A stretch of DNA of 64,000 bases from Microbacterium esteraromaticum. GTDB taxonomy: Bacteria > Actinomycetota > Actinomycetes > Actinomycetales > Microbacteriaceae. Within the stretch, counting starts at the first letter, position 1, and each line of letters begins with the position of its first letter. Below are positions 36,064 to 45,459 of the stretch, piece by piece. A program made the position numbers and the translations under genes. Below the pieces are notes generated by a model. It was not told the origin of the DNA, did no database searches, and saw nothing but the letters and a program-made list of their open reading frames with translations. Location: NCBI RefSeq assembly GCF_016907315.1, contig NZ_JAFBBS010000001.1, forward strand, positions 620,001-684,000, given 5' to 3'.

Positions 36064-37398
36064 TCAGGCGGTGATGCGCTCGCGCACGATGGGCTGAGCG
36101 GCCGGCGCCACCGAGGGGTCGCCGATCTCGTATGCGCCCTCGAGGGCGTCGAGCGCACGAGCGAAACGGGCGTCGTCGTCTGCCGACAGCGTGAACAGGG
36201 GCTGACCGGCGGTGACCCGCTCACCCGGCTTGACGGCGAGGTCGATGCCAGCGGCGAAGACCACCGGATCCTCGGCGCGCGCACGGCCGGCGCCGAGACG
36301 CCAGGCCGCGATGCCGAACGGCAGAGCGTCCATCCGGGTCACGACGCCGTCGCGTTCGGCGGTGACGACGTGCGTTTCGCGTGCGGTCGGCAGCGGGGCA
36401 TCCGGGTCGCCGTCCTGCGCGCGGATCATCGCCTTCCAGCTGTCCATCGCACGGCCGTCGTCGAGAGCGGCCTCGACATCGGCGTCAGGCTGACCTGCGA
36501 GCGAGAGCATCTCGCGGGCGAGGGCGATCGTCAGCTCGCGCACGTCGGCGGGGCCGCCGCCGGCGAGGATCTCGACCGACTCGCGCACCTCGTTGGCGTT
36601 GCCGATCGCGAGGCCGAGCGGGACGTTCATGTCGGTGAGCAGCGCGGTCGTCGCGACACCGGAATCGGTGCCCAGCTCGACCATCGTGCGAGCGAGCTCA
36701 CGCGCACGGTCGATGTCCTGCATGAACGCGCCGTTGCCGAATTTGACGTCGAGCACGAGTGCGTCGGTGCCCTCGGCGATCTTCTTCGACATGATGCTCG
36801 ATGCGATCAGCGGGATCGCCTCGACCGTTCCCGTCACATCCCGCAGCGCATAGAGCTTCTTGTCGGCCGGGGCGAGGCCCGACCCCGCGGCGCAGATCAC
36901 CGCGCCCACGTCGCTCTGCATCTGCGCGAACATCTCGTCGTTGCTGAGCGCGGCGCGCCAGCCTGGTATCGACTCGAGCTTGTCGAGCGTTCCGCCGGTG
37001 TGGCCGAGACCGCGTCCGGAGAGCTGAGGAACGGCGACGCCGAACACGGCGACGAGCGGTGCCAGCGGCAGCGTGATCTTGTCGCCGACGCCGCCGGTGG
37101 AGTGCTTGTCGACGGTCTTCTTGCCCAGGGTGGCGAAGCTCATCCGCTCCCCCGACGCGATCATGGCGTCGGTGAGCACCCGGATCTCGTCGCGCTGCAT
37201 GCCGCGCTGGAACACCGCCATCGCGAACGACGCCATCTGGGCGTCGGAGACGTATCCGCGCGTGTAGGCGTCGACCATCCAGCGCAGCGCCTTCTCCGGG
37301 ACGACGCCGCCGTCGCGCTTCGCGCGGATGACGTCGATCGCGTCGAACGCCTCGACGGCCTGGTGCCCGCTGGGCGCGAGCGACTCCTGCGTGCTCAT
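36064..37398 (-). CDS. deoA: Thymidine phosphorylase
   Basis: 444-residue pyrimidine-nucleoside phosphorylase cleaving thymidine/deoxyuridine to base and deoxyribose-1-phosphate. The signature SGRGLGHTGGTLDKLESIPG is present, as are KHSTGGVGDK and the C-terminal barrel-sandwich domain common to the family. The frame is open upstream, but the ATG at 37398 overlaps the cdd stop (ATGA) and fits the family start. It is in the nucleoside uptake/salvage operon. Confidence 0.95.
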   Translation of the reverse strand: MSTQESLAPSGHQAVEAFDAIDVIRAKRDGGVVPEKALRWMVDAYTRGYVSDAQMASFAMAVFQRGMQRDEIRVLTDAMIASGERMSFATLGKKTVDKHSTGGVGDKITLPLAPLVAVFGVAVPQLSGRGLGHTGGTLDKLESIPGWRAALSNDEMFAQMQSDVGAVICAAGSGLAPADKKLYALRDVTGTVEAIPLIASSIMSKKIAEGTDALVLDVKFGNGAFMQDIDRARELARTMVELGTDSGVATTALLTDMNVPLGLAIGNANEVRESVEILAGGGPADVRELTIALAREMLSLAGQPDADVEAALDDGRAMDSWKAMIRAQDGDPDAPLPTARETHVVTAERDGVVTRMDALPFGIAAWRLGAGRARAEDPVVFAAGIDLAVKPGERVTAGQPLFTLSADDDARFARALDALEGAYEIGDPSVAPAAQPIVRERITA

Positions 37399-37793
37399 CG
37401 GACGTCCTCCAGATCGCGCGGCCCGAAGGCGTCGGGCAGCACCTCGTCGATGGTGCGGATGCCCGAGACCGTCTCGAGCAGCATCTCGGGGCTGGAGTGC
37501 TCGAACAGCAGCTGACGGCAGCGGCCGCACGGCATGATCGTCTGCCCGTCGTTGTTCACGCACACGAACGCGACGAGCCGGCCGCCGCCCGACATGTGCA
37601 GATCGCCGACGAGGGCGCACTCGGCGCACAGCCCGACGCCGTACGAGGCGTTCTCGACGTTGCAGCCGGAGACGAGTCGTCCGTCGTCGACGAGAGCCGC
37701 AGCTCCCACCTTGTACCGCGAGTACGGCGCGTACGCCTTGTGCATCGCCTCGGTGGCGACCTGTCTCAGCTCGTCCCAATCGATGTCGGTCAC
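37395..37793 (-). CDS. cdd: Cytidine deaminase
   Basis: 132-residue tetrameric-type zinc deaminase turning cytidine and deoxycytidine into uridine and deoxyuridine. Zinc-binding cysteines and catalytic Glu are seen in NVENASYGVGLCAECALV and PCGRCRQLL. The GTG at 37793 has AGGAG 5 nt upstream. The gene lies between the permease genes (8 bp) and deoA (ATGA overlap), so imported cytidine is converted and then phosphorolysed by the next enzyme. Confidence 0.96.
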   Translation of the reverse strand: MTDIDWDELRQVATEAMHKAYAPYSRYKVGAAALVDDGRLVSGCNVENASYGVGLCAECALVGDLHMSGGGRLVAFVCVNNDGQTIMPCGRCRQLLFEHSSPEMLLETVSGIRTIDEVLPDAFGPRDLEDVR

Positions 37794-37801
37794 GTGTTCT
37801 C

Positions 37802-39094
37802 CTATGACTTGATGTACGGTTCGCCGTCGGCTGCCGGCGGGCGGGAGCGCCCGACCAGGCCGGCCACCGCGAAGATCGTCACGACGTACGGAAGCATGAG
37901 CATGAACTGGCTGGGCACCGGCGAGCCGATGACGCTGAGCACGCCCTGCAGGTTGGTGGCGAAGCCGAACAGCAGCGCCGCGAGCGTCGCGCGGATCGGG
38001 TCCCACTTGCCGAAGATCACGGCGGCGAGGGCGATGAAGCCCGCACCCGCGGTCATCTCCTGGTTGAACCTGGGCACAGACACGAGCGTGTAGAACGCGC
38101 CACCGAGGCCGGCCACGGCACCGCCGAGCAGCACGGCGCGGTAGCGGGTCGCCGCGACCTTGATGCCCACCGTGTCGGCCGCCTGCGGGTGCTCGCCCAC
38201 GGCGCGCAGACGCAGACCCCACCGGGTGCGGTACAGGCCGAACCAGACCAGCGCCACGACCGCGTACATGAGGTACACGATGAACGACTGCTGGAACAGG
38301 ATCGGGCCGATCAGGGGGATCTCGCTCAGCACCGGGATCGGAACGACCGAGAAGGTGTCGGGGCTGTTCATGGTCTCGGTGTTCGGGGCCAGCACCTGAC
38401 GGAACAGGAACGTGGTGATGCCGATCACGAGCACGTTCAGAACCACGCCGACGATGACCTGGTCGACGTAGTACGTGATCGTGAAGACGCCGAGCACGAG
38501 AGCGACGAGCACACCCGCCAGCATCGCGGCGACCAGACCGGCCCACGGGGTGCCCGCGAGCGAGCCGGCGACAGCCGCGGTGAAGGCACCGGCGAGCATC
38601 TGCGCCTCGATGGCGATGTTCACGACGCCTGCGCGTTCGCCGATCACGCCGCCGAGGGCACCGAAGATGAGCGGAGTAGCGAGCGCCAGGGCTCCCGCCA
38701 GCAGTCCGATCATCGGCAGCGTCGCGCCCGCGCCTGCCCAGGCGAGGAAGCCGATCAGCAGCACCGCGACGTACGCGACGATCAGCCAGAGCGGCAGACG
38801 ACGGTGCGCCTTGACCGTCATGGCCGCGTACCCGGTGCACAGCGCCAGCAGCAGCACCGCGATCCACGCGGTGGGGGTGGCCGGCAGCAGCACGTCGGGC
38901 ACGGCGATCGCGGCGTTCTGCTCGGCGAGCCGGAAGGTCGTGTCGCCTGGTCGAGGAACGAGCAGCGGCAGCAGGGCGAACAGCACGGTGAAGATGCCGA
39001 AGATGATCGGCGCTTTCCACGAGACGACGGTGACGACGCGCGGCTGGTCGATGTCGCCCTGCGGCGCACCGGTCACGGGAGCGGTGATGCTCAT
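37802..39094 (-). CDS. Nucleoside ABC transporter permease 2
   Basis: 430-residue polytopic inner-membrane protein with about ten hydrophobic helices of the BPD_transp_2 (RbsC/LivM-like) fold, including the family segment IGERAGVVNIAIEAQMLAGAF. In the operon with a Bmp-type lipoprotein, a double-ABC ATPase and another permease, this is the standard nucleoside import complex (NupC/YufQ-type). Its ATG overlaps the stop of the first permease (ATGA). Confidence 0.9.
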   Translation of the reverse strand: MSITAPVTGAPQGDIDQPRVVTVVSWKAPIIFGIFTVLFALLPLLVPRPGDTTFRLAEQNAAIAVPDVLLPATPTAWIAVLLLALCTGYAAMTVKAHRRLPLWLIVAYVAVLLIGFLAWAGAGATLPMIGLLAGALALATPLIFGALGGVIGERAGVVNIAIEAQMLAGAFTAAVAGSLAGTPWAGLVAAMLAGVLVALVLGVFTITYYVDQVIVGVVLNVLVIGITTFLFRQVLAPNTETMNSPDTFSVVPIPVLSEIPLIGPILFQQSFIVYLMYAVVALVWFGLYRTRWGLRLRAVGEHPQAADTVGIKVAATRYRAVLLGGAVAGLGGAFYTLVSVPRFNQEMTAGAGFIALAAVIFGKWDPIRATLAALLFGFATNLQGVLSVIGSPVPSQFMLMLPYVVTIFAVAGLVGRSRPPAADGEPYIKS

Positions 39095-40389
39095 GCCGAC
39101 ACCTTCTTTCCCTCGGTCTGGTTGCGACGGGCCTTGGCGATCCGCTTGGCCTTGCGGCTCGGACGGCCCGGCTGGGGAAGTCCGAAGATGGCGCGCACCA
39201 GAGGCGGCGCGGCGATGAAGAGCACGATCAGGGACTGCACGACGAGGATGATCTCGACCGGGATGCCCTGCGAGGACTGCATCGTGAAACCGCCGGTCTT
39301 GAAGGCGCCGAACAGCAGGCCCGCGAAGAGGATGCCGATCGGCGACGAGCGTCCGAGCAGCGCGACGGTGATGGCGTCGAAGCCGATGCCGGCGTCGATG
39401 CCGCCGCTGAAGCCGCGCACCTCGGTGCCCAGCACCTGGCTGACGCCCGCGATGCCGACGAGCGCGCCGGCGATGAGCATGACGACGAAGTACATGCGCC
39501 CGACGTCGATGCCGGCGACCTTGGCCGCCGAGGGGTTCTCACCCACCGCGCGGAAGCGGAAGCCGAGAGACGAGCGCTCGAGCAGCCACCAGGTGAAGGC
39601 GACGGCGATGAGTGCGAGCAGGAAGCCGGCGTGCAGCTTGTAGCTGGGTCCGAGCAGCTGCGGAAGCACCGCCGTCTCCGCCATCGGAGCGGTCTTCGGG
39701 TTGCTCGAACCGGGGGCCTGCAGCAGGCCCTGCGTGGCGAGCATCCACGCCAGCAGATAGAAGGCGATGTGATTGAGCATGATCGTCGTGATCACCTCGT
39801 GTGCACCGGTGCGGGCCTTCAGCAGACCAGCGATCCCGGCCCAGATCGCCGCGGCGATCAGGCCGGCGACGATCGCGACGACGAGGTGCAGGCCCATCGG
39901 CAGGTCCATCGCGGTGGCGACGTAGCCAGCGGCGGCTGCGGCCATCAGCATCTGCCCCTGGCCGCCGATGTTGAAGAGTCCGGCGCGGAATGCGAGACCG
40001 ACGCCGAGACCGGCGGCGATCAGCGGGGTGGCGAACTTCAGCGTCTCGGTGAGGGGTCGGATGCCCTTGTCGAACGTCTCGGCGTTGAAGTTGTAGATCG
40101 CCCCGCGGAACAGCGCGGCGTAGGCGCCGGTGACGGCCTCCCAGATCGCGGCGAAGGTGTCGCCCGGCTGCGCGAAGAAGTAGCCGGACGCGGCCTGCAC
40201 CTCTTCATTGGTCGCGGCGATCATGATCGATCCGACGATGACAGCGAGCAGCACGGCCAGCAGAGAGATGATGCCGTTGCCGGTGACGATGGCCTGCAGC
40301 GCGGTCTGCCAGCGCGAGGGGGCGACCTTGGTCTCGGGTTCGGCGAGCGGGGCCGGCGTCTGCGGTGCCGGTGTCTGGGTCGCGCTCAT
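39091..40389 (-). CDS. Nucleoside ABC transporter permease 1
   Basis: 432 residues, BPD_transp_2 fold, with the segment FRAGLFNIGGQGQMLMAAAA. The N-terminus is a soluble Pro/Thr-rich tail of about 25 residues; the C-terminus is basic (PGRPSRKAKRIAKARRNQTE). It is the partner of the permease at 37802-39094 and overlaps the ATPase stop (ATGA). Confidence 0.9.
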   Translation of the reverse strand: MSATQTPAPQTPAPLAEPETKVAPSRWQTALQAIVTGNGIISLLAVLLAVIVGSIMIAATNEEVQAASGYFFAQPGDTFAAIWEAVTGAYAALFRGAIYNFNAETFDKGIRPLTETLKFATPLIAAGLGVGLAFRAGLFNIGGQGQMLMAAAAAGYVATAMDLPMGLHLVVAIVAGLIAAAIWAGIAGLLKARTGAHEVITTIMLNHIAFYLLAWMLATQGLLQAPGSSNPKTAPMAETAVLPQLLGPSYKLHAGFLLALIAVAFTWWLLERSSLGFRFRAVGENPSAAKVAGIDVGRMYFVVMLIAGALVGIAGVSQVLGTEVRGFSGGIDAGIGFDAITVALLGRSSPIGILFAGLLFGAFKTGGFTMQSSQGIPVEIILVVQSLIVLFIAAPPLVRAIFGLPQPGRPSRKAKRIAKARRNQTEGKKVSA

Positions 40390-41939
40390 GCGCTCTCTCC
40401 GTTCGTGGAGGTGATCGGGCTCGCCGTGGTGTCGGCCGCGGTCTCGGACATGCCGGCCATCATGAGGCCGAGCTTCTCGCGCGACGTGTCGCCGGGGACG
40501 ATTCCCATGATCCGGCCGCGGTACATCACGAGGATGCGGTCGGCGAGGGCGGCCACCTCGTCGAGCTCGGTGGATATGACGATCACCGGCACGCCCGCGT
40601 CGCGGGTCTCGATGACGCGCTTGTGGATGAACTCGATCGAGCCGACGTCGACGCCGCGGGTGGGCTGTGCGGCGACGAACAGCGCGAGGTCACGGCTCAG
40701 CTCGCGAGCCAGCACGACCTTCTGCTGATTGCCGCCGGAGAGACGGCCCGCCGCCTGGTGCGGACCCTGCGTGCGGATGTCGAACTCAGCGATGCGGTCG
40801 TGGGCGAAGTCGTGCAGCAGTGAGCGCTGCACGGTGCCGGCCTTGACGAAGGGCGCGCCGTGCGAGCGATCGAGCATGAGGTTCTCGGCGATCGAGAACT
40901 CCTTGACCAGACCGTCGACGCTGCGGTCCTCGGGCACGAAGCCGACGCCCGCGTCCAGGATCTGCCGAACGGTGCGGCCCACGAGCTCCTGCCCGTCGAG
41001 GCGGATGCTGCCGCGGACGTTCTCCTGCAGGCCGATGATGGCCTCTGTGAGCTCGGTCTGGCCGTTGCCCTGCACACCCGCGATCGCGAGCACCTCGCCG
41101 CCGCGCACCTCGAACGAGGCGCCGTCGACGACGACGGTTCCAGCCGGGTCGGTGACGGTGAGGTCGCTGACCACCAGCCCGTTGCCGCGCACGGATGGCG
41201 TCTCCTTGTGGACGGTCAGCTCGACGGCTCGACCCACCATGAGCGAGGCGAGCTCCTCGTTCGACGCGGTCGGCGACGCCTCGCCGACGACCTTGCCGAG
41301 CCGGATGACGGTGATGCGGTCCGCGACCTCGCGAACCTCGCGCAGCTTGTGGGTGATGAAGACGATGGAGGTGCCCTGCTCCTTGAGCTGGCGCATGGTC
41401 GCCATCAGCTCATCGGTCTCCTGCGGCGTGAGCACGGCGGTCGGCTCGTCGAAGACGAGCACCCGCGCTTCGCGGGAGAGGGCCTTGATGATCTCGACGC
41501 GCTGCTGGACGCCGACCGGCAGGTCTTCGACGAGGGCATCCGGATCGACGTCGAAGCCGAACCGGTCGGAGATCTCGCGAACCCGTGCTCGAGCCGCGTT
41601 CAGGTCGAGACGACCGCCGAACGTCGTCTGCTCATTGCCGAGCATGACGTTCTCGGCGACCGTGAAGACGGGGATGAGCATGAAGTGCTGGTGCACCATG
41701 CCGATGCCTGCGGCCATCGCGTCGCCGGGGCCGGCGAAGTTCTGGACGACGTCGTCCAGCAGGATGTCGCCCTCGTCCGCCTGGTAGAGGCCGTAGAGCA
41801 CGTTCATCAGCGTCGACTTGCCGGCGCCGTTCTCACCGAGAAGACAGTGGATCTCACCCGCTTCCACGGTGAGATCGATGTGGTCGTTGGCTGTCAGCGC
41901 GCCGAACCTCTTCGTGATGCCGCGCAGTTCAAGCTTCAT
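40386..41939 (-). CDS. Nucleoside ABC transporter ATPase (two ABC domains)
   Basis: 517-residue protein with tandem ABC cassettes as in sugar and nucleoside importers of the RbsA/NupA type. The first has Walker A GENGAGKST and Walker B VLVFDEPTAVLTP. The second has a degenerate P-loop region (AIAGVQGNGQTELTE), signature LSGGNQQKVV and ALFVAAQPTRGVD as Walker B. It energises the two permeases encoded after it. A hairpin separates it from the lipoprotein gene. Confidence 0.93.
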   Translation of the reverse strand: MKLELRGITKRFGALTANDHIDLTVEAGEIHCLLGENGAGKSTLMNVLYGLYQADEGDILLDDVVQNFAGPGDAMAAGIGMVHQHFMLIPVFTVAENVMLGNEQTTFGGRLDLNAARARVREISDRFGFDVDPDALVEDLPVGVQQRVEIIKALSREARVLVFDEPTAVLTPQETDELMATMRQLKEQGTSIVFITHKLREVREVADRITVIRLGKVVGEASPTASNEELASLMVGRAVELTVHKETPSVRGNGLVVSDLTVTDPAGTVVVDGASFEVRGGEVLAIAGVQGNGQTELTEAIIGLQENVRGSIRLDGQELVGRTVRQILDAGVGFVPEDRSVDGLVKEFSIAENLMLDRSHGAPFVKAGTVQRSLLHDFAHDRIAEFDIRTQGPHQAAGRLSGGNQQKVVLARELSRDLALFVAAQPTRGVDVGSIEFIHKRVIETRDAGVPVIVISTELDEVAALADRILVMYRGRIMGIVPGDTSREKLGLMMAGMSETAADTTASPITSTNGESA

Positions 41940-41964
41940 GTTCTGATCCTATTCAGGCAGAAAC

Positions 41965-41992
41965 GGGGAGGCCGGCATTCGCCGACCTCCCC
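41965..41992 (-). terminator. Intra-operon hairpin between lipoprotein and ATPase genes
   Basis: 12-bp stem with one G-U pair (GGGGAGGTCGGC with GCCGGCCTCCCC on the minus strand) and a GAAT loop. It lies 14 nt after the lipoprotein stop and is followed by GTTTCTGCC. It probably reduces transcription into, or stabilises RNA 5' of, the ATPase gene, giving more binding protein than transporter. Confidence 0.55.
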
Positions 41993-42005
41993 GATCCGGA
42001 CGGTC

Positions 42006-43106
42006 TTACTTGCTCAGGTACGAGGTGACCTTCACCTTGCCGTCGATGATGTCCTGCTGCAGCTGCGTGACCTCGTCCTGCAGGCCCGAGTCGACCTTGT
42101 CTGCGAAGTTGTGCAGCTCGGCGATGCCGACGCCCTTGTTCTCGAGCGTGCCGACATACGCTTCGGCGTCGAACTCGCCCTCACCGCTGGAGAGCACGGC
42201 CTGGTAGGTCGACAGGTCCATCGCCTTCAGCACCGAGGTGAGCACGACGTCCTTCGTGCTCGGGTCGGTGACGAAGAGGTCGGCGTCCGCGCCGATCAGG
42301 GCGATGTCCTTGCCGGACTCCTTGATGGCCTGCTGCGCCGACTGGTAGATCGGGCCGCCGACGGGCAGGATCACGTCGACGCCCTGGTTGAGGATGTTGA
42401 CAGCGACCTGCTTGGCGTCGGGGTTGGCCTCGAAGCCGCCCGTGAACGAGCCGGTCTTGCCGTCCCAGCCGACGACCTTGACGTCCTTGCCCTTGACCTC
42501 GTTGTAGTGGTCGACGCCCTGCTTGAAGCCGTCCATGAAGATCGTGACGGTCGGGAACTCCATGCCGCCGAAGGTGCCGACCTTGCCGGTCTTCGAGTAG
42601 CCGGCCGAGAGGTAGCCCGCGAGGAACGCGGCCTCAGCCGTGTTGTAGAGCAGCGGCTTGACGTTGGCCGCGTCCTTCTCGCCGTTGAAGTCGTTGTCTG
42701 CCGCGTCGTCGACCAGGATGAAGTCGATGTCCTCGTTCGCGGTCGCCGCCTCGACGGTCGCCTGCGACAGCGCGAAGCCGACGGCGACGATCGCGTCGCA
42801 GCCCTCGTCGACGAGGTTCGTCACGTTGGGGCCGTACTCGGTCTCGGCGTTCGACTGCACGTCCTTGAGCTCGACGCCGAGCTCGTCGGCGGCCTTCTTC
42901 GCACCCTCGAACGAGAGCTGGTTGAAGGACTTGTCGTCGAAGCCGCCCATGTCGGACACGATGCAGGGCAGGAAGTCGGATGCAGCGGGCTTGTCGCCGT
43001 CGCCTGACGGCTTGTCAGCGGGAGCCTGGCCGCAGGCGGCGAGACTCAGAACGACACCGGCGGCGACTGTGACGCCGAGCAGCTTCTTGGTGATGGAGAT
43101 GGACAC
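42006..43106 (-). CDS. Bmp-family nucleoside-binding lipoprotein
   Basis: 366-residue substrate-binding protein of the BMP (PnrA-like) family, binding purine and pyrimidine nucleosides. The signal peptide ends with the lipobox LAAC (Cys about 25), so it would be anchored in the membrane outer leaflet. The body starts with the typical VSDMGGFDDKSFNQLSFEGA. The GTG start has GGGAGG about 5 nt upstream. It is the first gene of a nine-gene import and salvage operon (42006 down to 34108), with the two-helix cargo released to the permeases. Confidence 0.93.
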   Translation of the reverse strand: MSISITKKLLGVTVAAGVVLSLAACGQAPADKPSGDGDKPAASDFLPCIVSDMGGFDDKSFNQLSFEGAKKAADELGVELKDVQSNAETEYGPNVTNLVDEGCDAIVAVGFALSQATVEAATANEDIDFILVDDAADNDFNGEKDAANVKPLLYNTAEAAFLAGYLSAGYSKTGKVGTFGGMEFPTVTIFMDGFKQGVDHYNEVKGKDVKVVGWDGKTGSFTGGFEANPDAKQVAVNILNQGVDVILPVGGPIYQSAQQAIKESGKDIALIGADADLFVTDPSTKDVVLTSVLKAMDLSTYQAVLSSGEGEFDAEAYVGTLENKGVGIAELHNFADKVDSGLQDEVTQLQQDIIDGKVKVTSYLSK

Positions 43107-43262
43107 TCATGCCTCCCGGGAAAGTTCCGCGGACATCGCGGATCGATCGAGGTTACCCAGTGTTACGGGATTCGTGCACGCCCGGCCCCGAAGTGCTGGC
43201 GAAAGGTTACAAATCCGCAATCATGACCCGCGAGTGCGCTTGGCCGTGCCTCACAGGACACG

Positions 43263-44375
43263 TCAGAGCACGTCGTCCCGACCGGTCAGCTTGAGCGACT
43301 CGACGACCCCCTTGACCCGCTGGGCGTGCTCGACCGTCGTCACCAGCAGCGCGTCGTCGGTGTCGACCACCACGATGTCCTGCACTCCGACGAGACTGAT
43401 CACACGCGTCGTCTGCGACACGAGGATCCCGCTCGCCGCATCCGACAGCACCCGGGCGCGCGGCCCGAGCACGGCGAGGTCGTTCTTGCGCCCGTTGGTG
43501 ATGAGCTTGGTGAGCGAGGCGAAGTCGCCCACATCGTCCCAGTCGAAGTGGCCGGGAACGACGGCGAGACGCCCGCGCTCCGCAGCGGGCTCGGCGACGG
43601 CGTAGTCGATGGCGATCTTCTTCAGCCTCGGCCAGATGCGGTCGACGGCGGGCCCACGGCGTTCGCGGTCGTCCCACGCCTCGGCGAGCTCGATGAGACC
43701 GGCGTGGAGCTCCGGCTCGTTCTCCCGCAGCTCGTCGAGCAGCACGCTCGCCTTGGCGATGAACATGCCTGCGTTCCAGAGATGGGCTCGGTCGGCGACG
43801 TAGGCCTTCGCGGTCTCGAGATCGGGCTTCTCGACGAAGCGGTTCACGAGGGCCGCCTCGCGGGCGCCGTCGACGACGAGCTCAGCCCCCTTCTCGATGT
43901 ACCCGAAGCCGACGGCCGGCTCTGTCGGGGTGATCCCGATGGTGCAGATGTACCCTTCGCGTGCCACCTCGACGGCGTCTCGCACAGCGAACTCGAACAC
44001 GCGCGTGCCGCGGATGACGTGATCGGCGCTGAACGAGCCGATGATCACATCGGGGTCGCGCCGGTGCAGGATGGCGGCTGCGAGCCCGATCGCCGCAGCG
44101 GACTCGCGCGGCTCGGACTCGAGGAAGACGTTGGCATCCTGGATGCCGGGCAGCTGCGCCTCCACGGCCGCGCGGTGCGCGCGGCCGGTCACCACAGCGA
44201 TGCGGTCCTCCCCCGCCAGCGGCGCCAGCCGGTCCCACGTATCGCGCAGGAGCGAATGGCCCGAGCCCGTCAGGTCGTGGAGGAACTTGGGGGCATCCGC
44301 CCGCGACAGCGGCCACAGCCTGCTGCCGATCCCGCCCGCGGGGATCACCGCGTAGAAGTCATCGATTCGTGACAT
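43263..44375 (-). CDS. manC: Mannose-1-phosphate guanylyltransferase
   Basis: 370-residue NTP-transferase making GDP-mannose. The N-terminus YAVIPAGGIGSRLWPLSRAD is the nucleotide-binding signature; FVEKPDLETAKAYV and HFDWDDVGDFAS are diagnostic for ManC-type enzymes. GDP-mannose feeds glycolipids or capsule. The family is shorter than bifunctional ManC/AlgA (no isomerase domain). TAGGGT lies 7 nt before the ATG. It is divergent from sdhC; 156 bp separate it from the Bmp gene. Confidence 0.92.
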   Translation of the reverse strand: MSRIDDFYAVIPAGGIGSRLWPLSRADAPKFLHDLTGSGHSLLRDTWDRLAPLAGEDRIAVVTGRAHRAAVEAQLPGIQDANVFLESEPRESAAAIGLAAAILHRRDPDVIIGSFSADHVIRGTRVFEFAVRDAVEVAREGYICTIGITPTEPAVGFGYIEKGAELVVDGAREAALVNRFVEKPDLETAKAYVADRAHLWNAGMFIAKASVLLDELRENEPELHAGLIELAEAWDDRERRGPAVDRIWPRLKKIAIDYAVAEPAAERGRLAVVPGHFDWDDVGDFASLTKLITNGRKNDLAVLGPRARVLSDAASGILVSQTTRVISLVGVQDIVVVDTDDALLVTTVEHAQRVKGVVESLKLTGRDDVL

Positions 44376-44382
44376 GCCTCAC

Positions 44383-44388
44383 ACCCTA
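44383..44388 (-). promoter_or_regulatory. -10 element, leaderless manC
   Basis: TAGGGT on the minus strand, 7 nt before the ATG at 44375. Confidence 0.5.
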
Positions 44389-44499
44389 GCCGGGCCGATC
44401 GGGACGCCCTCCGCGGCACCCGTCCGCCTGACCCCCGACCGTGAGACGGGGATCTGCGGCTAAGGGTGCCCTTCGTCGCACCCAGCCTTCTGACAGGAA

Positions 44500-44505
44500 T
44501 AGGAT
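44500..44505 (+). promoter_or_regulatory. Candidate -10 of the sdhCDAB operon
   Basis: TAGGAT, which would give a leader of about 53 nt ending in the strong GGGAGGA ribosome site of sdhC. Confidence 0.45.
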
Positions 44506-44564
44506 GAGTGAGGTCGGGCGTGCCCGGATGCATGCACGACGTCTCATCGATCAGGGAGGACGAC

Positions 44565-44999
44565 GTGTCCACGAGCACACGCTTGACACCGTCGATTTCG
44601 GAGACCACGTCACGGTCCCCGCGCGGCACACTGTATCGGGGCCGCGAAGGCATGTGGTCGTGGGTGCTGCACCGCATCACCGGCGTCGCGATCTTCTTCT
44701 TCCTTCTGGTGCACGTCCTCGACACCTCGCTCATCCGCGTGTCGCCTGAGGCGTACGACGCGGTGATCGGCACCTACAAGAACCCGGTCATGGCCTTCGG
44801 CGAGGTGGTGCTGGTCGCCGGCATCGCGTTCCACGCGTTCAACGGCCTGCGCATCATCATCGTCGACTTCTGGTCGAAGGGCGCGAAGTACCAGCGCCAG
44901 CTGTTCTGGATCGTGCTCGGCCTGTGGGCGGTCGTGATGCTCGGCTTCGTGCCGCGCCACCTGTCGCTCGCGTTCGCCGGATTCGGAGGGGGTCACTGA
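44565..44999 (+). CDS. sdhC: Succinate dehydrogenase cytochrome b556 subunit
   Basis: 144-residue membrane anchor of complex II with three helices (about 43-60, 75-95, 115-135). [23 protein letters not shown] contains the conserved Ser and Arg near the quinone site, and the His in VLHRITG or VHVLDTS is a likely haem ligand. GTG at 44565 is preferred over earlier in-frame codons because GGGAGGA lies 4 nt upstream. First gene of sdhCDAB; the stop overlaps the sdhD start (TGATG). Confidence 0.93.
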   Translation: MSTSTRLTPSISETTSRSPRGTLYRGREGMWSWVLHRITGVAIFFFLLVHVLDTSLIRVSPEAYDAVIGTYKNPVMAFGEVVLVAGIAFHAFNGLRIIIVDFWSKGAKYQRQLFWIVLGLWAVVMLGFVPRHLSLAFAGFGGGH

Positions 45000-45442
45000 T
45001 GACCACGCAGACCGCTGTGCCCGTCGCCCGTCGTCAGCGCGGAGTCAACCTCGAGAAGTGGGGATGGCTGTTCATGCGCGGCTCGGGCGTGCTGCTCGTC
45101 GTGCTGATCTTCGGCCACCTTTTCGTGAACCTGATGGTCGACGAGGGCATCCACCAGCTCGACTTCGCGTTCATCGCCGGCAAGTTTGCCACGCCGTTCT
45201 GGCAGTGGTGGGACGTTCTGATGCTGTGGCTCGCGCTGCTGCACGGCGCGAACGGCATGCGCACCATCGTCAACGACTACGTCACCCACGAGAAGGCCCG
45301 CAAGGCTCTCGTCTGGGCGCTGGGCCTGGCGGCGGCGCTCCTCATCATCCTGGGCACCCTCGTGGTGTTCACGTTCGACCCCTGCGCGGGCGTCCTCGAG
45401 GACGGCTCGATGTGGGAGACCTGCCAGGCACTGGGCAAGTAA
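44999..45442 (+). CDS. sdhD: Succinate dehydrogenase hydrophobic membrane anchor subunit
   Basis: 147 residues with three membrane helices (about 28-48, 65-90, 105-127). Conserved features include [14 protein letters not shown] (haem-His region) and [14 protein letters not shown]. Together with SdhC it binds haem b and the quinone. It ends 17 bp before the sdhA start. Confidence 0.93.
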   Translation: MTTQTAVPVARRQRGVNLEKWGWLFMRGSGVLLVVLIFGHLFVNLMVDEGIHQLDFAFIAGKFATPFWQWWDVLMLWLALLHGANGMRTIVNDYVTHEKARKALVWALGLAAALLIILGTLVVFTFDPCAGVLEDGSMWETCQALGK

Positions 45443-45459
45443 GCGAAGAAGGCAGATCA

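Noticed and set aside
40860..43007. A 715-codon open frame on the plus strand across the nucleoside transporter genes
   Set aside because: It runs opposite two well-supported genes and has no recognised domain, so it is a high-GC shadow.
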